Assembly (NCBI GenBank): GCA_037127315.1
Contig: JBBBDQ010000330.1
Span: 7,751,001-7,815,000, forward strand
DNA from: Ascarosepion bandense
Lineage: Eukaryota > Mollusca > Cephalopoda > Sepiida > Sepiidae
Direction of reading: 5' to 3'
DNA: 64,000 bases
Position 1 is the first letter of the stretch. Each line of letters begins with the position of its first letter. The notes beneath the pieces are model-generated. The model was not told where the DNA came from. It saw only the letters and a program-made list of their open reading frames with translations, and searched no databases. Below, in pieces: positions 32,866 to 42,051 of this stretch. The position numbers were made by a program, and so were the translations under genes.

Positions 32866-33433
32866 TACACCCTTGTGCAAATTAATTGAAACAACTGCTT
32901 TAGTTTCCTTTCTTTCACCATACGGTCGGTTTTAGACCCACTGAAATGACAGGGTGTAATCGATTTCTATTTTTCCTTCAGATTAGGTCATTTGCAGTGG
33001 TGTACAGTAATATGAATATATTTTCGGAATGTATGATAAAATATGTTTGGCCTTGAAAAATATTTTATCATCAATGATTGCATCAAAATTTTATCACGCC
33101 CAGACACTATTGTCTCGACTGTCGATTAGTTGTCCCACGGCCATTGTCTACGATCAACGTTACTCTAAGGAAGCGTATGAAAATTGTAACTCTGCACGAA
33201 CACACTGGCAAGCTTTATAGAGAGATTGCAAATATTGTTGTTGTCAGCCTTTCAACTGTCAGTCATGTGATCAAGGCGAAGAAACAAACTAGATCCATCA
33301 GTCAAAAACGTAAAGGAAATGCGGTCGGAAGAGAAGAACGACAATAAAATGAGTTAATAGTGATCATGGAAAGTGTGAAAGATTCTAGGAAGATGTTATT
33401 CGTTTTGTTTCAATTAATTTGCACAAGAGTGTA
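32866..33433. mobile_element. Non-autonomous Tc1-like element with intact terminal repeats
   Basis: Ends CACCCTTGTGCAAATTAATT (from 32868) and, inverted, CACTCTTGTGCAAATTAATT (to 33431) match at 26 of 27 positions through GAAACAA, flanked by TA at 32866 and 33432. Inside, the plus-strand frame carries MKIVTLHEHTGKLYREIANI, VVVSLSTVSHVIKAKK and RKGNAVGR, the N-terminal helix-turn-helix of a Tc1-type transposase. The catalytic domain is absent. At 568 bp including the TAs it is an internal-deletion derivative. Confidence 0.88.
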
Positions 33434-33609
33434 AGTTTGTTATGGTGCCTTTCTACGAGAAATGGATTCTTCCTCTTAATAATTAAATTTCTCTATATTT
33501 ACCTGAATGACTCCCAAGACACAACTAGTACGCAGTTAAAGCCAGCTATGATTAAGGCAATAAGCAGTGTAACTTTACCGTTCGGACTTACTTATTTCTA
33601 TTTATTTAT

Positions 33610-34322
33610 TTTTTTAATCATGTCACCCCAAGCAAGGCATTCCACTGCCACTATAGCGCAGGTGATTACATAGAGCGAGTGGGTATAGGAAATGTCAGAA
33701 GAAGGGTGATAGACGACTTAGGATGTACATAGGGAGAGAGTTGGCGAGAATGGGTGTGAGTTAGTGTGTTAGGAGGTGCCTATTGACCCTACATTTAAAC
33801 TCCTGGAGGTTGTAGCAGTCGGAGAAGCAAGCATGCGGAAGGGAATTCCACAGGCGGGGAGTGCGAGAAAAGAAGCTGTTGGAGTAGAAATTGCGGTTAC
33901 ATTTCATCGGTTTCACTGTAAAAGGGTGGGACCTAGTTGCCAATCTAGTATCTCGCGCAAATTCACACCTAGGGGGCACCAGTGATTTAAGTTCACCAGA
34001 GCAGAAGCCATGAAAGTATTTATAGAAGATGCACAGGGAAGCCACGTCACGCCGGTGAGAGAGTGATTGCAGGCGGTCAGCTAAGTCGGTATCATTCACA
34101 TTACAGATTCTTCGCTGTATTTTGTCAAGAACCCTGAGGAGAATAGCAGGGGCACCCAACCAGATGTGGCAGCAGTATTCAATACACGGGCGGATGATAG
34201 ATTTATATAAGTGCAGGATAGATTCAGGCGGAAAGAATTTCCGGGCCCTGCACAAAGGGCCGGCATTCATAGCAGCGGATTTATCAATGGATTCGACGTA
34301 GTCATTCCACTTGAGTACTTAA
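33610..34322 (-). pseudogene. 5'-truncated LINE, best preserved RT C-terminus
   Basis: A 169-codon minus-strand ORF (33761-34270) is uninterrupted: ILHLYKSIIRPCIEYCCHIW, LDKIQRRICNVNDTDLADRL, LSHRRDVASLCIFYKYFHGF, TRLATRSHPFTVKPMK, then SFFSRTPRLWNSLPHACFSD and stop after VNRHLLTH. It is the thumb/connection region of a non-LTR reverse transcriptase, placed in the Jockey/CR1 range from memory. The 3' UTR ends GCCTTGCTTGGGGTGACATG plus A's. It is truncated upstream of the RT catalytic core, so inactive. Confidence 0.9.
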
Positions 34323-35757
34323 TTACTAACATTTACGTTTGTATCTATGTTCTTGTTATACTAATACACAGTTTTGAACCTACCTTCTGTGTTCCGTGTC
34401 TTACTTCCGACACAACAACTCCACATCAACTTGGCGACGAAGATTTCGCCACAACAAAGTTAGCGAAGATAGCAGAAACCGTGGGCGGGCTTATATGCAT
34501 ATCATTCAACAGAGGTTCCGTCTTAGGTGGGTAGTTTGGCATGGATATTCCAAATAAACAACGAGTATAGTTTAAAGAGAATTTACGGGAGAAGTATTCA
34601 GTTTTATCAGCAAAAAATATTAACGCCCCCAAAATTGATTAAATAGTGGAGGAATACTGGCCTCATGGTTGCTTACCGGAAATACATGCAGGAACATCTA
34701 CCCATACGCCATATGGCACTAAAAATACCCCCATTTTATGTGACTGTTGGTCAGGGCAGACTCTCTAAGCGCTACGAAAGACTCATGGCTCCTAATGATC
34801 AGTCGGAATCAGCATCCAACCCAGTACTCTCATAGTGGAAAGTCGCAGCCACTGATTAGTCTGATCACCAAAAAGTTATGCCAATCAAATTTTTATGGTC
34901 CTTGTAGAAGAAAGAACAGGTTCACCATATTTCGAACAGAGAACAACGGATGATAATCTACCTTTGTTCAACCACACTTGAGAGGTATTACCGCATGATT
35001 AATATTCTGGAGGAATCTAGAGTATATCAAGAACGATTTTAGAGGAAATAATTATGGTATAAATTAAACTATGAAAAGATAGATCATATTAAGATTTAAA
35101 TTAACTCTGATGTTTCCTTTCCAAATTAAAAGAAAAAATCGGATACATAAAATAAGAAAATATTGACTTCGTATAGATTCTGATGTCTCCTACCAATTAA
35201 AAAATCGGACGGGAAAAAATAATTCAGTCTTCTATCAAATTTTCAGCACCAATATAAAACAATAAGAATTCAGCTGAACTTGGTTCAAAGTTATAAAGTA
35301 CCAGTTAGCCGTGGTCAAATATTTCTTAAATTATCAACAGTTATAAAGTGCAAATTTACTTTAGTTTCAACAACTGTATTTAAAAGGAGGTGCTGAATGC
35401 AAAAAAATTTAATTAGTAGCAACAGAGGGAGATTGCGTGGGGAAACGCTAGAAGACAATAAAGGTGAACAAATATACAAACTACAAAAAGGAATGAAGCT
35501 TGTAAGACGTGTTTTGGTAAGGTAGGTTCTGAAAAAATATGACTATTGAGCGGTGAAATTTTATATGGAATGAATATATTCTATTGTTTTTTATTTAATT
35601 TTGATTTTATATTTAATTTTTGATTTTGTAAATATTTAATTATTCTTGTTTATAATTGTTAAGACTTTTTGTTTGGCACATTATTGTGTTCTTTGTTTAA
35701 GTAGGTTTAATTATTTGCAAGTAACATTAACATTTTTCGTGGTAAGTGTTCGTGTTT
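34323..35757. other. Intronic sequence, no gene seen
   Basis: Near 34425 the string CAACTTGGCGACGAAGATTT resembles the junction between an LTR and the primer-binding region of Gypsy-like elements, but no second LTR is evident. The remainder is AT-rich without recognised features. Confidence 0.4.
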
Positions 35758-35758
35758 A

Positions 35759-35805
<47 letters not shown>
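35758..35805. repeat. (AAT)n microsatellite
   Basis: About 16 units. Confidence 0.95.
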
Positions 35806-35806
<1 letters not shown>

Positions 35807-36043
35807 GTCCCCGTTTGTCAGACAATGAGATTATGGCCTTTTGTTATTGTTTGCTAATTAATCTAATGAACGTTTTTGTAATCTGACATTCATTGTTTAT
35901 TGCTATAAATGTCATATTTAGTGGGGTACATGTGTTTGAATAAGCATCCCTGTTTTTTGTTTGTAGGCGCTTTTTTTTTGGGGGGGGTTCGACTTTTTCT
36001 TTTTGGTTTTGTTTTTTGGCATCTAGTTCTCATCTTTTTACCG

Positions 36044-36273
36044 TTAACCCTCTAGAGCCATTCGTATCATATTTGATACAGTATGAAAACAAGCCTTGAA
36101 AGAAATATTTTCCTGAAAAATTTTTTAAGAGAAATATTTTATAAATTTCAAATGAAAGCAGTACTGACTGCTCAGTCAATGAATACCAAATGTTTCCTTA
36201 TAGGGAAATACCAAATGTTTCCTTATAGGGAAATACTGTATCAAATATGATACGAATGGCCCTAGAGGGTTAA
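36044..36273. mobile_element. piggyBac-like MITE with TTAA duplication
   Basis: TTAA at both edges (36044-36047 and 36270-36273). The terminal inverted repeats, about 38 bp, begin CCCTCTAGAGCCATTCGTAT and CCCTCTAGGGCCATTCGTAT and continue through CATATTTGATACAGTAT. The interior has a 25-bp direct duplication of AAATGTTTCCTTATAGGG. No ORF. TTAA and CCCT ends are the piggyBac hallmark. Confidence 0.88.
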
Positions 36274-36287
36274 AATATTTAAATGTA

Positions 36288-36535
36288 ATCGGCATTTCTA
36301 CTCTAACAGTTTCTTTTCTTACATTTCCTCTTTGAGGAACTCGCTTCTATTCGCTTGCTTCCTTGATAGCTACAATCTCCAAAAAATTTAAAAGCAACGT
36401 CAATTGCCATCTTTTATCTTCTTGAATCCCGCTCATCTTTTATTCAAAAGAGCCCTGTACCCAATCTTTTCTATCACTGTAACCCCCTGCACACCAGTGG
36501 CAGTCCAGCCGTGCTTCGGGTGAAATGATAAAAAG
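36288..36535 (+). pseudogene. LINE 3'-end fragment
   Basis: CTAACAGTTTCTTTTCTTAC, GGAACTCGCTTCTATTCG, then GTAACCCCCTGCACACCAGT and the GTGCTTCGGGTGAAATGATA end with A's. Main LINE family. Confidence 0.8.
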
Positions 36536-36712
36536 AAAATGTTTTCGATGGAATACAAGTTCTATTCCTGTCGTGGTTCACATTTTCTAGAGACCGAGGG
36601 ATCAAAAATTTTATTTAAAACTTTCGATCTCTGGGCTACCAGATATTTATGCCATTGATTTTTTAAAAAGTATTACCTACTCAAACATGCGTAATTATTT
36701 ACATTATTATTA

Positions 36713-37022
36713 CTGTTTTCCTCATCTTTGTTGTCATATTCACGACGTTTCGACCAGCTCCGGCCTTCGTCAGTTGTTTGGAATTTCTAACCTTTATTTC
36801 GTCCACCACGGTAGATTGTTCTAGTTCCAAATACCGTGACTCTTCCGGATATCTCAGTATCAGTTATCTCCCTTTTAACCCAACTCTCCAAATTTTTATT
36901 CACCTCTGCCGTATTTCAATTCTTTGAGTCAAGTCACTGAATTCAACCAACCCTTTTATTCACTGGATCATGTATTCAGTGGATAAAAACGTCGTGAATA
37001 TGACAATAAAGATGAGAACAGC
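36713..37022. repeat. Inverted repeat with hammerhead-like/PLE-tail motif
   Basis: TTGTTGTCATATTCACGACG (left arm 36713-36750) returns inverted as CGTCGTGAATATGACAATAA (right arm 36987-37022). On the minus strand 36773-36733 reads CTGACGAAGGCCGGAGCTGG followed by TCGAAACGTCGTG: a hammerhead-like core but with an extra A before stem II and no clear cleavage triplet. Probably the end of a Penelope-like element. Confidence 0.5.
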
Positions 37023-37185
37023 AGTCAGAACAATATAAATAATATCAATAATTGCAATACCTCATCTCAGAAATATATCAAAGATGTGTACCCACGAAAT
37101 ATAATTCAATTTATGCACGTAAGATCTTTGTAATGCCATTGCCTATCGACAGCGCAAGTTACTATTTTAAAATTTTTATCCGATT

Positions 37186-37243
37186 TTACTTTAAACACAT
37201 ACAATGTACTTGTAAAATGCGATTAAAATAAAATGTTTGAAAC

Positions 37244-37307
<64 letters not shown>

Positions 37308-37461
37308 GCTCTCCCGTCGAGTTCAACGTATGAGTGTCTAAATCAGTTAGACTGTCACACAAAGAATTGTTTTGAGTGGTGAATGCTTGTGTAGCACCAT
37401 CCACACTTTTTGGAACCGCTGATAACAAACAATCGGTGCAGAAGTTTGCCACAGATCGCAT
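37186..37461 (-). other. Unrecognised ORF fragment ending in (TA)n
   Basis: 91 codons with SVANFCTDCLLSAVPKSVDG then ATQAFTTQNNSLCDSL, running into a (TA)n tract at 37247-37302. Composition is protein-like, but I cannot assign a family; a transposon relic is likely. Confidence 0.3.
37247..37302. repeat. (TA)n microsatellite
   Basis: About 28 uninterrupted units. Confidence 0.95.
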
Positions 37462-37472
37462 GAACAGCGGAC

Positions 37473-37570
37473 CTCAGTTATTTAACCCATAACTGGAGGG
37501 AAGAGGCGGATTAATACCTTTCCCAAGATTACTAGTGCGTAAGTGAATGCAGAGTGTTCGACTGAAATTG
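37473..37570 (-). mobile_element. SINE-A body fragment
   Basis: TTATTTAACCCATAACTGGA, GGATTAATACCTTTCCCAAG and GTAAGTGAATGCAGAG: body only, both ends missing. Confidence 0.7.
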
Positions 37571-38176
37571 GAAATTTTACCTCTTACATTAAATCTTACC
37601 TATTACACCCCACAAACTGTGATCTAATTTAAAATTTAAAATTTAATAGGAAAAATCGATTTCCTAAATCCAAAATTAAGGCTAAATATACAAAATTAGA
37701 TTAATTATAAAAACTGTGCTTAAATACAAAAATATTCTATAGTTGTACAAATAAGCGGTAAGTCCAATCCCATTCCCCCACCCCTTACACCTCCCTACTC
37801 TGTTCCTCTAAGAAATCCAAAGGATAAAGTCTATTCGCAAGATCATAAACTCACAATCCTATCTGCTAATGTTAAACCTGTCTACAAGATTCCAAGACAT
37901 TCATTAATCAACTATATTCACTACCCACACCACTTTCTTCAAAATTCAAACGGACAATTTACAAGACTTATTCCCTTATCACTAACCCCCATCAACATCC
38001 CACACACAACTCACCAAATATAAGAAAAGAGGCTTTCCATTCCTGTCCCCACCATCTGATGAGACATTGCAGTTGTAGGTATTTTCATTAGTTTTGATGA
38101 AACACCATTCTTACTGTTCTTAATCAATCGTCCACTACGAGAGGATTAAAATAAAATAGACATAATATGACAAAAT

Positions 38177-38178
<2 letters not shown>
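37571..38178. other. Intronic, C-rich on the plus strand, no gene seen
   Basis: A pyrimidine-rich stretch with CCCATTCCCCCACCCCTTAC at about 37770 and few G. No element ends recognised. Confidence 0.4.

Positions 38179-38220
<42 letters not shown>
38179..38220. repeat. (TA)n microsatellite next to hammerhead
   Basis: About 20 units; lies 45 bp downstream (minus sense) of the hammerhead cleavage site. Confidence 0.95.
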
Positions 38221-38223
<3 letters not shown>

Positions 38224-38264
38224 ATTATATTTTAGAACATGTACAGAATTTTTTTTATGTATAT

Positions 38265-38320
38265 CCACTACAAATCGTACATTTGTTTCGACATTGAAAC
38301 TACAATGTCTCATCAGGCGG
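38265..38320 (-). ncRNA. Hammerhead ribozyme, 56 nt, antisense in cytochrome b5 intron
   Basis: Minus-strand reading from 38320: CCGC (stem I), CTGATGA core, stem II G-ACATTG/CAATGT-C with a 6-nt loop, GAAA core, stem III ACAAAT/ATTTGT with loop GTACG, cleavage triplet GTA, then GTGG closing stem I (one G-U pair). Every invariant core base of the hammerhead is present and all three stems pair. From memory, such ribozymes occur in Penelope-like elements and retrozymes. A partial second copy of the 5' half lies inverted next to it. Confidence 0.85.
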
Positions 38321-38358
38321 TGTGGACAGATTCCTGCCCACACCGCCTGATGAGACAT
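38305..38358. repeat. 21-bp perfect hairpin at a hammerhead/SINE junction
   Basis: ATGTCTCATCAGGCGGTGTG plus G and its exact reverse complement (38338-38358) are separated by 12 nt. The left arm is the 5' part of the minus-strand hammerhead; the right arm therefore holds CCGCCTGATGAGACAT on the plus strand and runs into SINE-A sequence, so half a hammerhead points the other way. Confidence 0.9.
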
Positions 38359-38508
38359 GACTGACTGGGCAGAAGATTATCCCGCAGTAGGTTCCCATTG
38401 GTTTCTGCGGTAGACTGGATGCCGACCAAAACTATAGAACCCAATCTGTCCTGTTATTTAACCCATAACTGGAAGAAAGAGACGGATTAATACCTTTCCC
38501 AAGACAAC
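38345..38508 (-). mobile_element. SINE-A, truncated at CTTTCCCAAG
   Basis: GACATGACTGACTGGGCAGA through GGATTAATACCTTTCCCAAG; the tRNA-like head is missing. It ends 60 bp before the exon acceptor. The copy at 43646-43858 stops at the same internal point. Confidence 0.85.
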
Positions 38509-38568
38509 CCAATATTGATATTTACACTCCTTCATTCTTTTTATCATCTTCATGTTCATTTTCTGCAG

Positions 38569-38697
38569 CATCCTGGTGGCTTAGACATCGTGATGGAAAA
38601 CGCTGGAAGAGACGCCACGATCACTTTTGACGATAAAGGACACTCAGGAATGGCCTATAAGCTGTTGTCAAAATATTACATTGGAGATTTAATAGAG
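38569..38697 (+). CDS. Cytochrome b5-like gene, heme-domain exon b
   Basis: 43 codons from a TTTCTGCAG acceptor to GAG|GTAAGT, phase 0 at both ends. It starts with HPGG, whose His is the first axial heme ligand, and continues DIVMENAGRDATITFDDKGH then S; that second His is the other axial ligand, 24 residues on. KLLSKYYIGDLIE completes the domain. HPGG...AG.DAT..F...GHS...YYIG.L is diagnostic of cytochrome b5. Confidence 0.95.
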
Positions 38698-38843
38698 GTA
38701 AGTTGAACATATCAGGTTACCGCCATTGGAGGCTTGATTAAAACTGGGGTTATATAGGTTAGTTTAATATAAGGGCATGCGTCAATGCTCAGGAAGATTA
38801 GCACGCCACAAGAAGAAGAATTGTAACCCAGTGCTCTTCCTAT

Positions 38844-39129
38844 CAGTCAGTTAAGTGCCATACGTGATACACGCTTGGGCGATCATGTCTCGAAAGAGAC
38901 ATGACTGACTGGGCAGAAGATTATCCCGCAGTAGGTTGCCATTACTTTCTGCGGTAGACTGGATATAGAACCCAATCTGTCCTGTTATTTAACCCATAAC
39001 TGGAAGGAAGAGACGGATTAATACCTTTCCAAAGGGTATTTGCGCGTAAGTGAATACAATGGATTCAACTAGAATTCGAGCTCGGCACCCCGGTTTCTCG
39101 TTCCGAGCCGATATCCACTGTACCACAAC
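38844..39129 (-). mobile_element. SINE-A with 11-bp target-site duplication
   Basis: The 286-bp element lies between two copies of GCTCTTCCTAT (38833-38843 and 39130-39140). Sense 5' end GTTGTGGTACAGTGG, B box GAGTTCGAATTC with a small change, 3' end CACTTAACTGACTG. It fixes the ends of the family. Confidence 0.93.
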
Positions 39130-39188
39130 GCTCTTCCTATACATATACGAAAATGCTTAATGAATAGCATCACGAATATACCTAGTAC

Positions 39189-40500
39189 GAGGGTGGGCTG
39201 AAAACTTAATAGGCTGACTATGACAGCGTGACGCTAGCGCTGTGAACTCTTGGATGAATTAATTTCAACTCTTCTTATTAATAACTTCATTGTTTCTTTC
39301 CAGGTACGAGCGTCGGCTAAAAAGTTCAAAGACTCACTATAAAGAAGTGATGCCAGGGCCAAGAAGTATTTCATGTATTCATTTCACCTCTTCTTTTACT
39401 ACTAACTGCATTGTTTCTTTCTAGGCAAATGAACACGTGACTTAAAAAAACTGTTCATTCTGTTCGTAATAATCAACAGTAGGTATGACGCCATTATCAC
39501 TGTGATCCTGGTAACCAGCCTATTGTTATTTTTTACATGCTGGGGAACAGATGGTAGTAAAATCAGGAGAATATTGGTGGTGATCAATCAGTTTAGAGCC
39601 ACAGTTACGTACTACAGCCATTGAAACCACTGTGTGTTGGAGCATTGCTCTGATCAAACAATACCCCTTTTGTGAGTTTTCTTGAGTGTTCGGTTTTGAT
39701 ACCCTTAACTACCTTAGCAAATTCGCAAAGTACTCGCCGTTGATGTGGTGGCCATTTTGAAGATAATGAATAAACTTAATGCCTTTTGCATAAAAAAAAC
39801 AAAAACTGAGGCTTTCACCTTCCCGAAAAATAAAACCATCTTGGCCTTCTTTAGAGGAAATTGTTTTCCAATGCATATATTGCTTCTTTGTATTTAGCTC
39901 ACAGTGATAAACACAGCACTCATCCTGGATTAGGAAACGTTCAAGTTAACCTGTTGGATCTGCCGCAGTGTCAGAGTTGTCTGTGGTGTGATCAGCCTGG
40001 TGCGCTTTTGATCAGGTGTCAGAAGACGTGGCACCCACCAATCAGAAAATGCTAAGTTCACTGTGCAGAATATTCTCAGCTCTCTGACGGGATATGTTAA
40101 TAGCATTGGCGATTTGATTTATAATCAGTCACATGTCAGCCATCACCATGTGAACACGATCAATATTCTTCTCGGTGGTAGTAGTTTGCAGAGCCCTCCA
40201 AATCTTGGGTCCTCGTCATGACTTTCTGTTCTCCTCCTAAATTCAGCTGCCCACTTTTGCACTGTTGATAAAGCTGGGGTGACATTCTTTAATGTAACAA
40301 CCGTGTCTGCAGGAATGTCCTTGAAGAGAGGATAAACCTTTCTCTGCAGGTGCTTGATGACCCCACGATGCCAATCTTTTCCATTCTCAAGAGAAGTCGC
40401 TACTAATTACTTTTGAAGTATTTAATCTACCACATGTCAGTTTAACTGGAATGAAACAATGAAGTTATTAATAAGAATAATTAAAATTATTGAATGCAAT
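39189..40500 (-). pseudogene. Mariner-like transposase pseudogene with flanking repeats
   Basis: Minus-strand pieces in order: PALSTVQKWAAEFRRRTES then DEDPR-GR (N-terminal HTH linker), VMADM, DWWVPRLLIPDQKRTRL, an aDPAG...QDECCVYH-like stretch (catalytic D region), YMHWKT, and AKGIKFIHYLQNGHHINGEY, followed by AMLQHTVVSMAVVRNCGSK and DHHQYSPD. This is the order of a mariner (DD34D-type) transposase. Frameshifts and stops are many. A roughly 115-bp unit starting TACGAGGGTGGGCTGAAAA is tandemly duplicated at 39189-39303 and 39304-39424, and its inner part reappears inverted at 40452-40483. Confidence 0.8.
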
Positions 40501-40524
40501 ATTTCACAGATCGAGCATCACTCC

Positions 40525-40752
40525 TTAACCCTGGAACACTAACCATCAATTAAAGTTACACCACTCCAAAATATCAAAAAATATTAAATATAAATCTTTA
40601 TTTGAAGTATTTTACACGCAGGCACTTTAAAATTTGTACTTTGAGTTAACATTAATAGGAACTGAAAAACATTATTTAGGTAAGAAAATCAGGTTCTGAA
40701 AATTTAATTTGCGCTAGGTACAATATAACCATGGTTAGTGTTCTCGGGTTAA
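40525..40752. mobile_element. Second piggyBac-like MITE with TTAA duplication
   Basis: TTAA at 40525-40528 and 40749-40752. Terminal repeats CCCTGGAACACTAACCAT and CCCGAGAACACTAACCAT (16 of 18 equal). The interior is AT-rich without an ORF. The sequence is different from the 36044 MITE, so it is a separate family. Confidence 0.85.
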
Positions 40753-40825
40753 TAGCCATCCTTTGAACCTTTCAGTGCGCCTACGTACGTGGATACGACA
40801 GTTTTAAATACTAAAACCACTTCTT

Positions 40826-40872
40826 TTATGTACCGTGTCCCTTCAGGGCGTAGGCAATCGTTGCTCTCCGCA
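40826..40872 (-). pseudogene. C-terminal scrap of second LINE family
   Basis: Minus strand reads W-R-A-T-I-A-Y-A-L-K-G-H-G-T then an AAGAAG tail; same ending as at 10667 and 18112. Confidence 0.6.
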
Positions 40873-40884
40873 TTTCCCTATTTT

Positions 40885-41815
40885 AAAAAATACACACAAA
40901 AATTTTTTAAATTATTTTAAAAATATGAAGGCCAAACGATTTGTATTAAACTTTTCAATTTTCGTGAGGCAACATAATCTTCAATTACTAACTCAAAAAT
41001 CTAACCGCAACAAATCTTTGAAGTATTTTAAAACTAGTTTTGAAACTTTATAAATTATTATAATAAAAAAAATGAAAACAATTCTTTCAAAATTTCATTA
41101 GTAATTGAAAAAGTTTTTTTTTCTTCAGACTATAATGTCCTTAATTTTTATTATTTATTCAAGCAATTAAAAGATTACCAAATTAAATAATATCAGAGAT
41201 TTATTAAATTTTTTATTATACTCTTCGGATCAAATTTTCGGATACAAAGGTCAAATTTTGAAAAAATAAGTGATTTTAATCTGGTTTATATTCCCCAATG
41301 AGTCCCACGTTTAACTAATAAAACCATAGATCGCAACAAAGTAAAATTTATTAAAATTTCATAGATTTACGTGGAGTGGGTAACAGAGGTAAAAATATAT
41401 ATTTTACTAAGATTTTTAAAATGTAAGAATTTAAAAAAATAATTTTATTTATTTTTGTATGAGTACAGAAAAGTTCATTAAAATTCGACAATTATTTGAT
41501 TTTTGCGAGAATTTCCAAATTAATGTGTTTGTCACCGGAAAAAAAGTGGGCGATGTATTGTAATCATTACGTTTTCCATTGTCAACAGTCGTAACGTTTT
41601 GGTTACCCGCTAACTCAATTCAAAATAAGATTTTTTGCCAAAATTTCCAACATGTGAGACAGGATTAAAAATCTTTTTAAAAAATAATTAAAAATTACTT
41701 TGATCTTTCCCCTTATTAATAATATAAACATTTTGATGGGAAAAGTTCGTTTTTATTAAGTTTGGGGCCTTTTTTATTCATACTGTGATGTTTTTAAGCG
41801 ATTTAGTGGAGGTAC
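40885..41815 (+). repeat. Dispersed repeat family A, copy 2
   Basis: Aligns with 105-1330: ATATGAAGGCCAAACGATTT, AAATCTAACCGCAACAAATC, AATTAATGTGTTTGTCACCG. Lacks the SINE seen in copy 1 (ACGTTTTCCATTGTCAACAG is the uninterrupted site). Confidence 0.85.
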
Positions 41816-42030
41816 CTAAATCATATAGCTCTTTTTCTACAATTTTATTATTTTCACCTAAATAATTTTTATATATATGTGTGTATTCCCATATATATTT
41901 ATTAATGCACATATCTATATGTGTGTGTCTGTGTCTCTCTGTGTGTGTATGTTATTAATTTTTTCATTTATAAGTCATTTGACATCAATTCATTGAATTT
42001 ATTTAATTTGTTTCTTCTTCTTGTAATCAG

Positions 42031-42051
42031 GCTGACAAGATCGACAAATGA
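42031..42051 (+). CDS. Cytochrome b5-like gene, last coding exon
   Basis: A strong acceptor (TTTCTTCTTCTTGTAATCAG) is followed by six codons ADKIDK and TGA. Phase 0 fits the preceding donor, and a short charged tail after GDLIE suits a soluble b5. The exon continues as 3' UTR; an AATAAA at 42571-42576 could be its polyadenylation signal. Short coding length makes the call less certain than the core exons. Confidence 0.6.
   Translation, partial: ADKIDK

Larger units (their letters stand above)
23653..42051 (+). other. Cytochrome b5-like gene, exon-intron model
   Basis: Proposed coding exons: 23653-23772, 31495-31644, 38569-38697 and 42031-42051, perhaps preceded by ATG TGC CAG at 17769-17777. 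All introns are GT-AG and all junctions are phase 0, so the joined frame is open to TGA 42049-42051. With the proposed first exon the product is about 142 residues, close to soluble cytochrome b5 size. Heme ligands would be His94 (HPGG) and His118 (GHS), 24 residues apart as in known b5 proteins. No C-terminal membrane anchor follows, so a soluble electron carrier is inferred. Introns are 3.3-7.7 kb and filled with mobile elements. Confidence 0.75.

Noticed and set aside
34420..34445. Gypsy LTR/primer-binding-site junction
   Set aside because: Only the short TTGGCGACGAAG string supports it; no LTR pair or coding region could be matched nearby.
37186..37461. Host gene exon
   Set aside because: The frame runs into a TA microsatellite, has no clear splice sites and lies on the strand opposite to the b5 gene inside its intron.
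39861..40055. Plus-strand ORF of 64 codons with Cys residues
   Set aside because: It lies antisense to the mariner transposase remnant and has no recognised zinc-binding arrangement.
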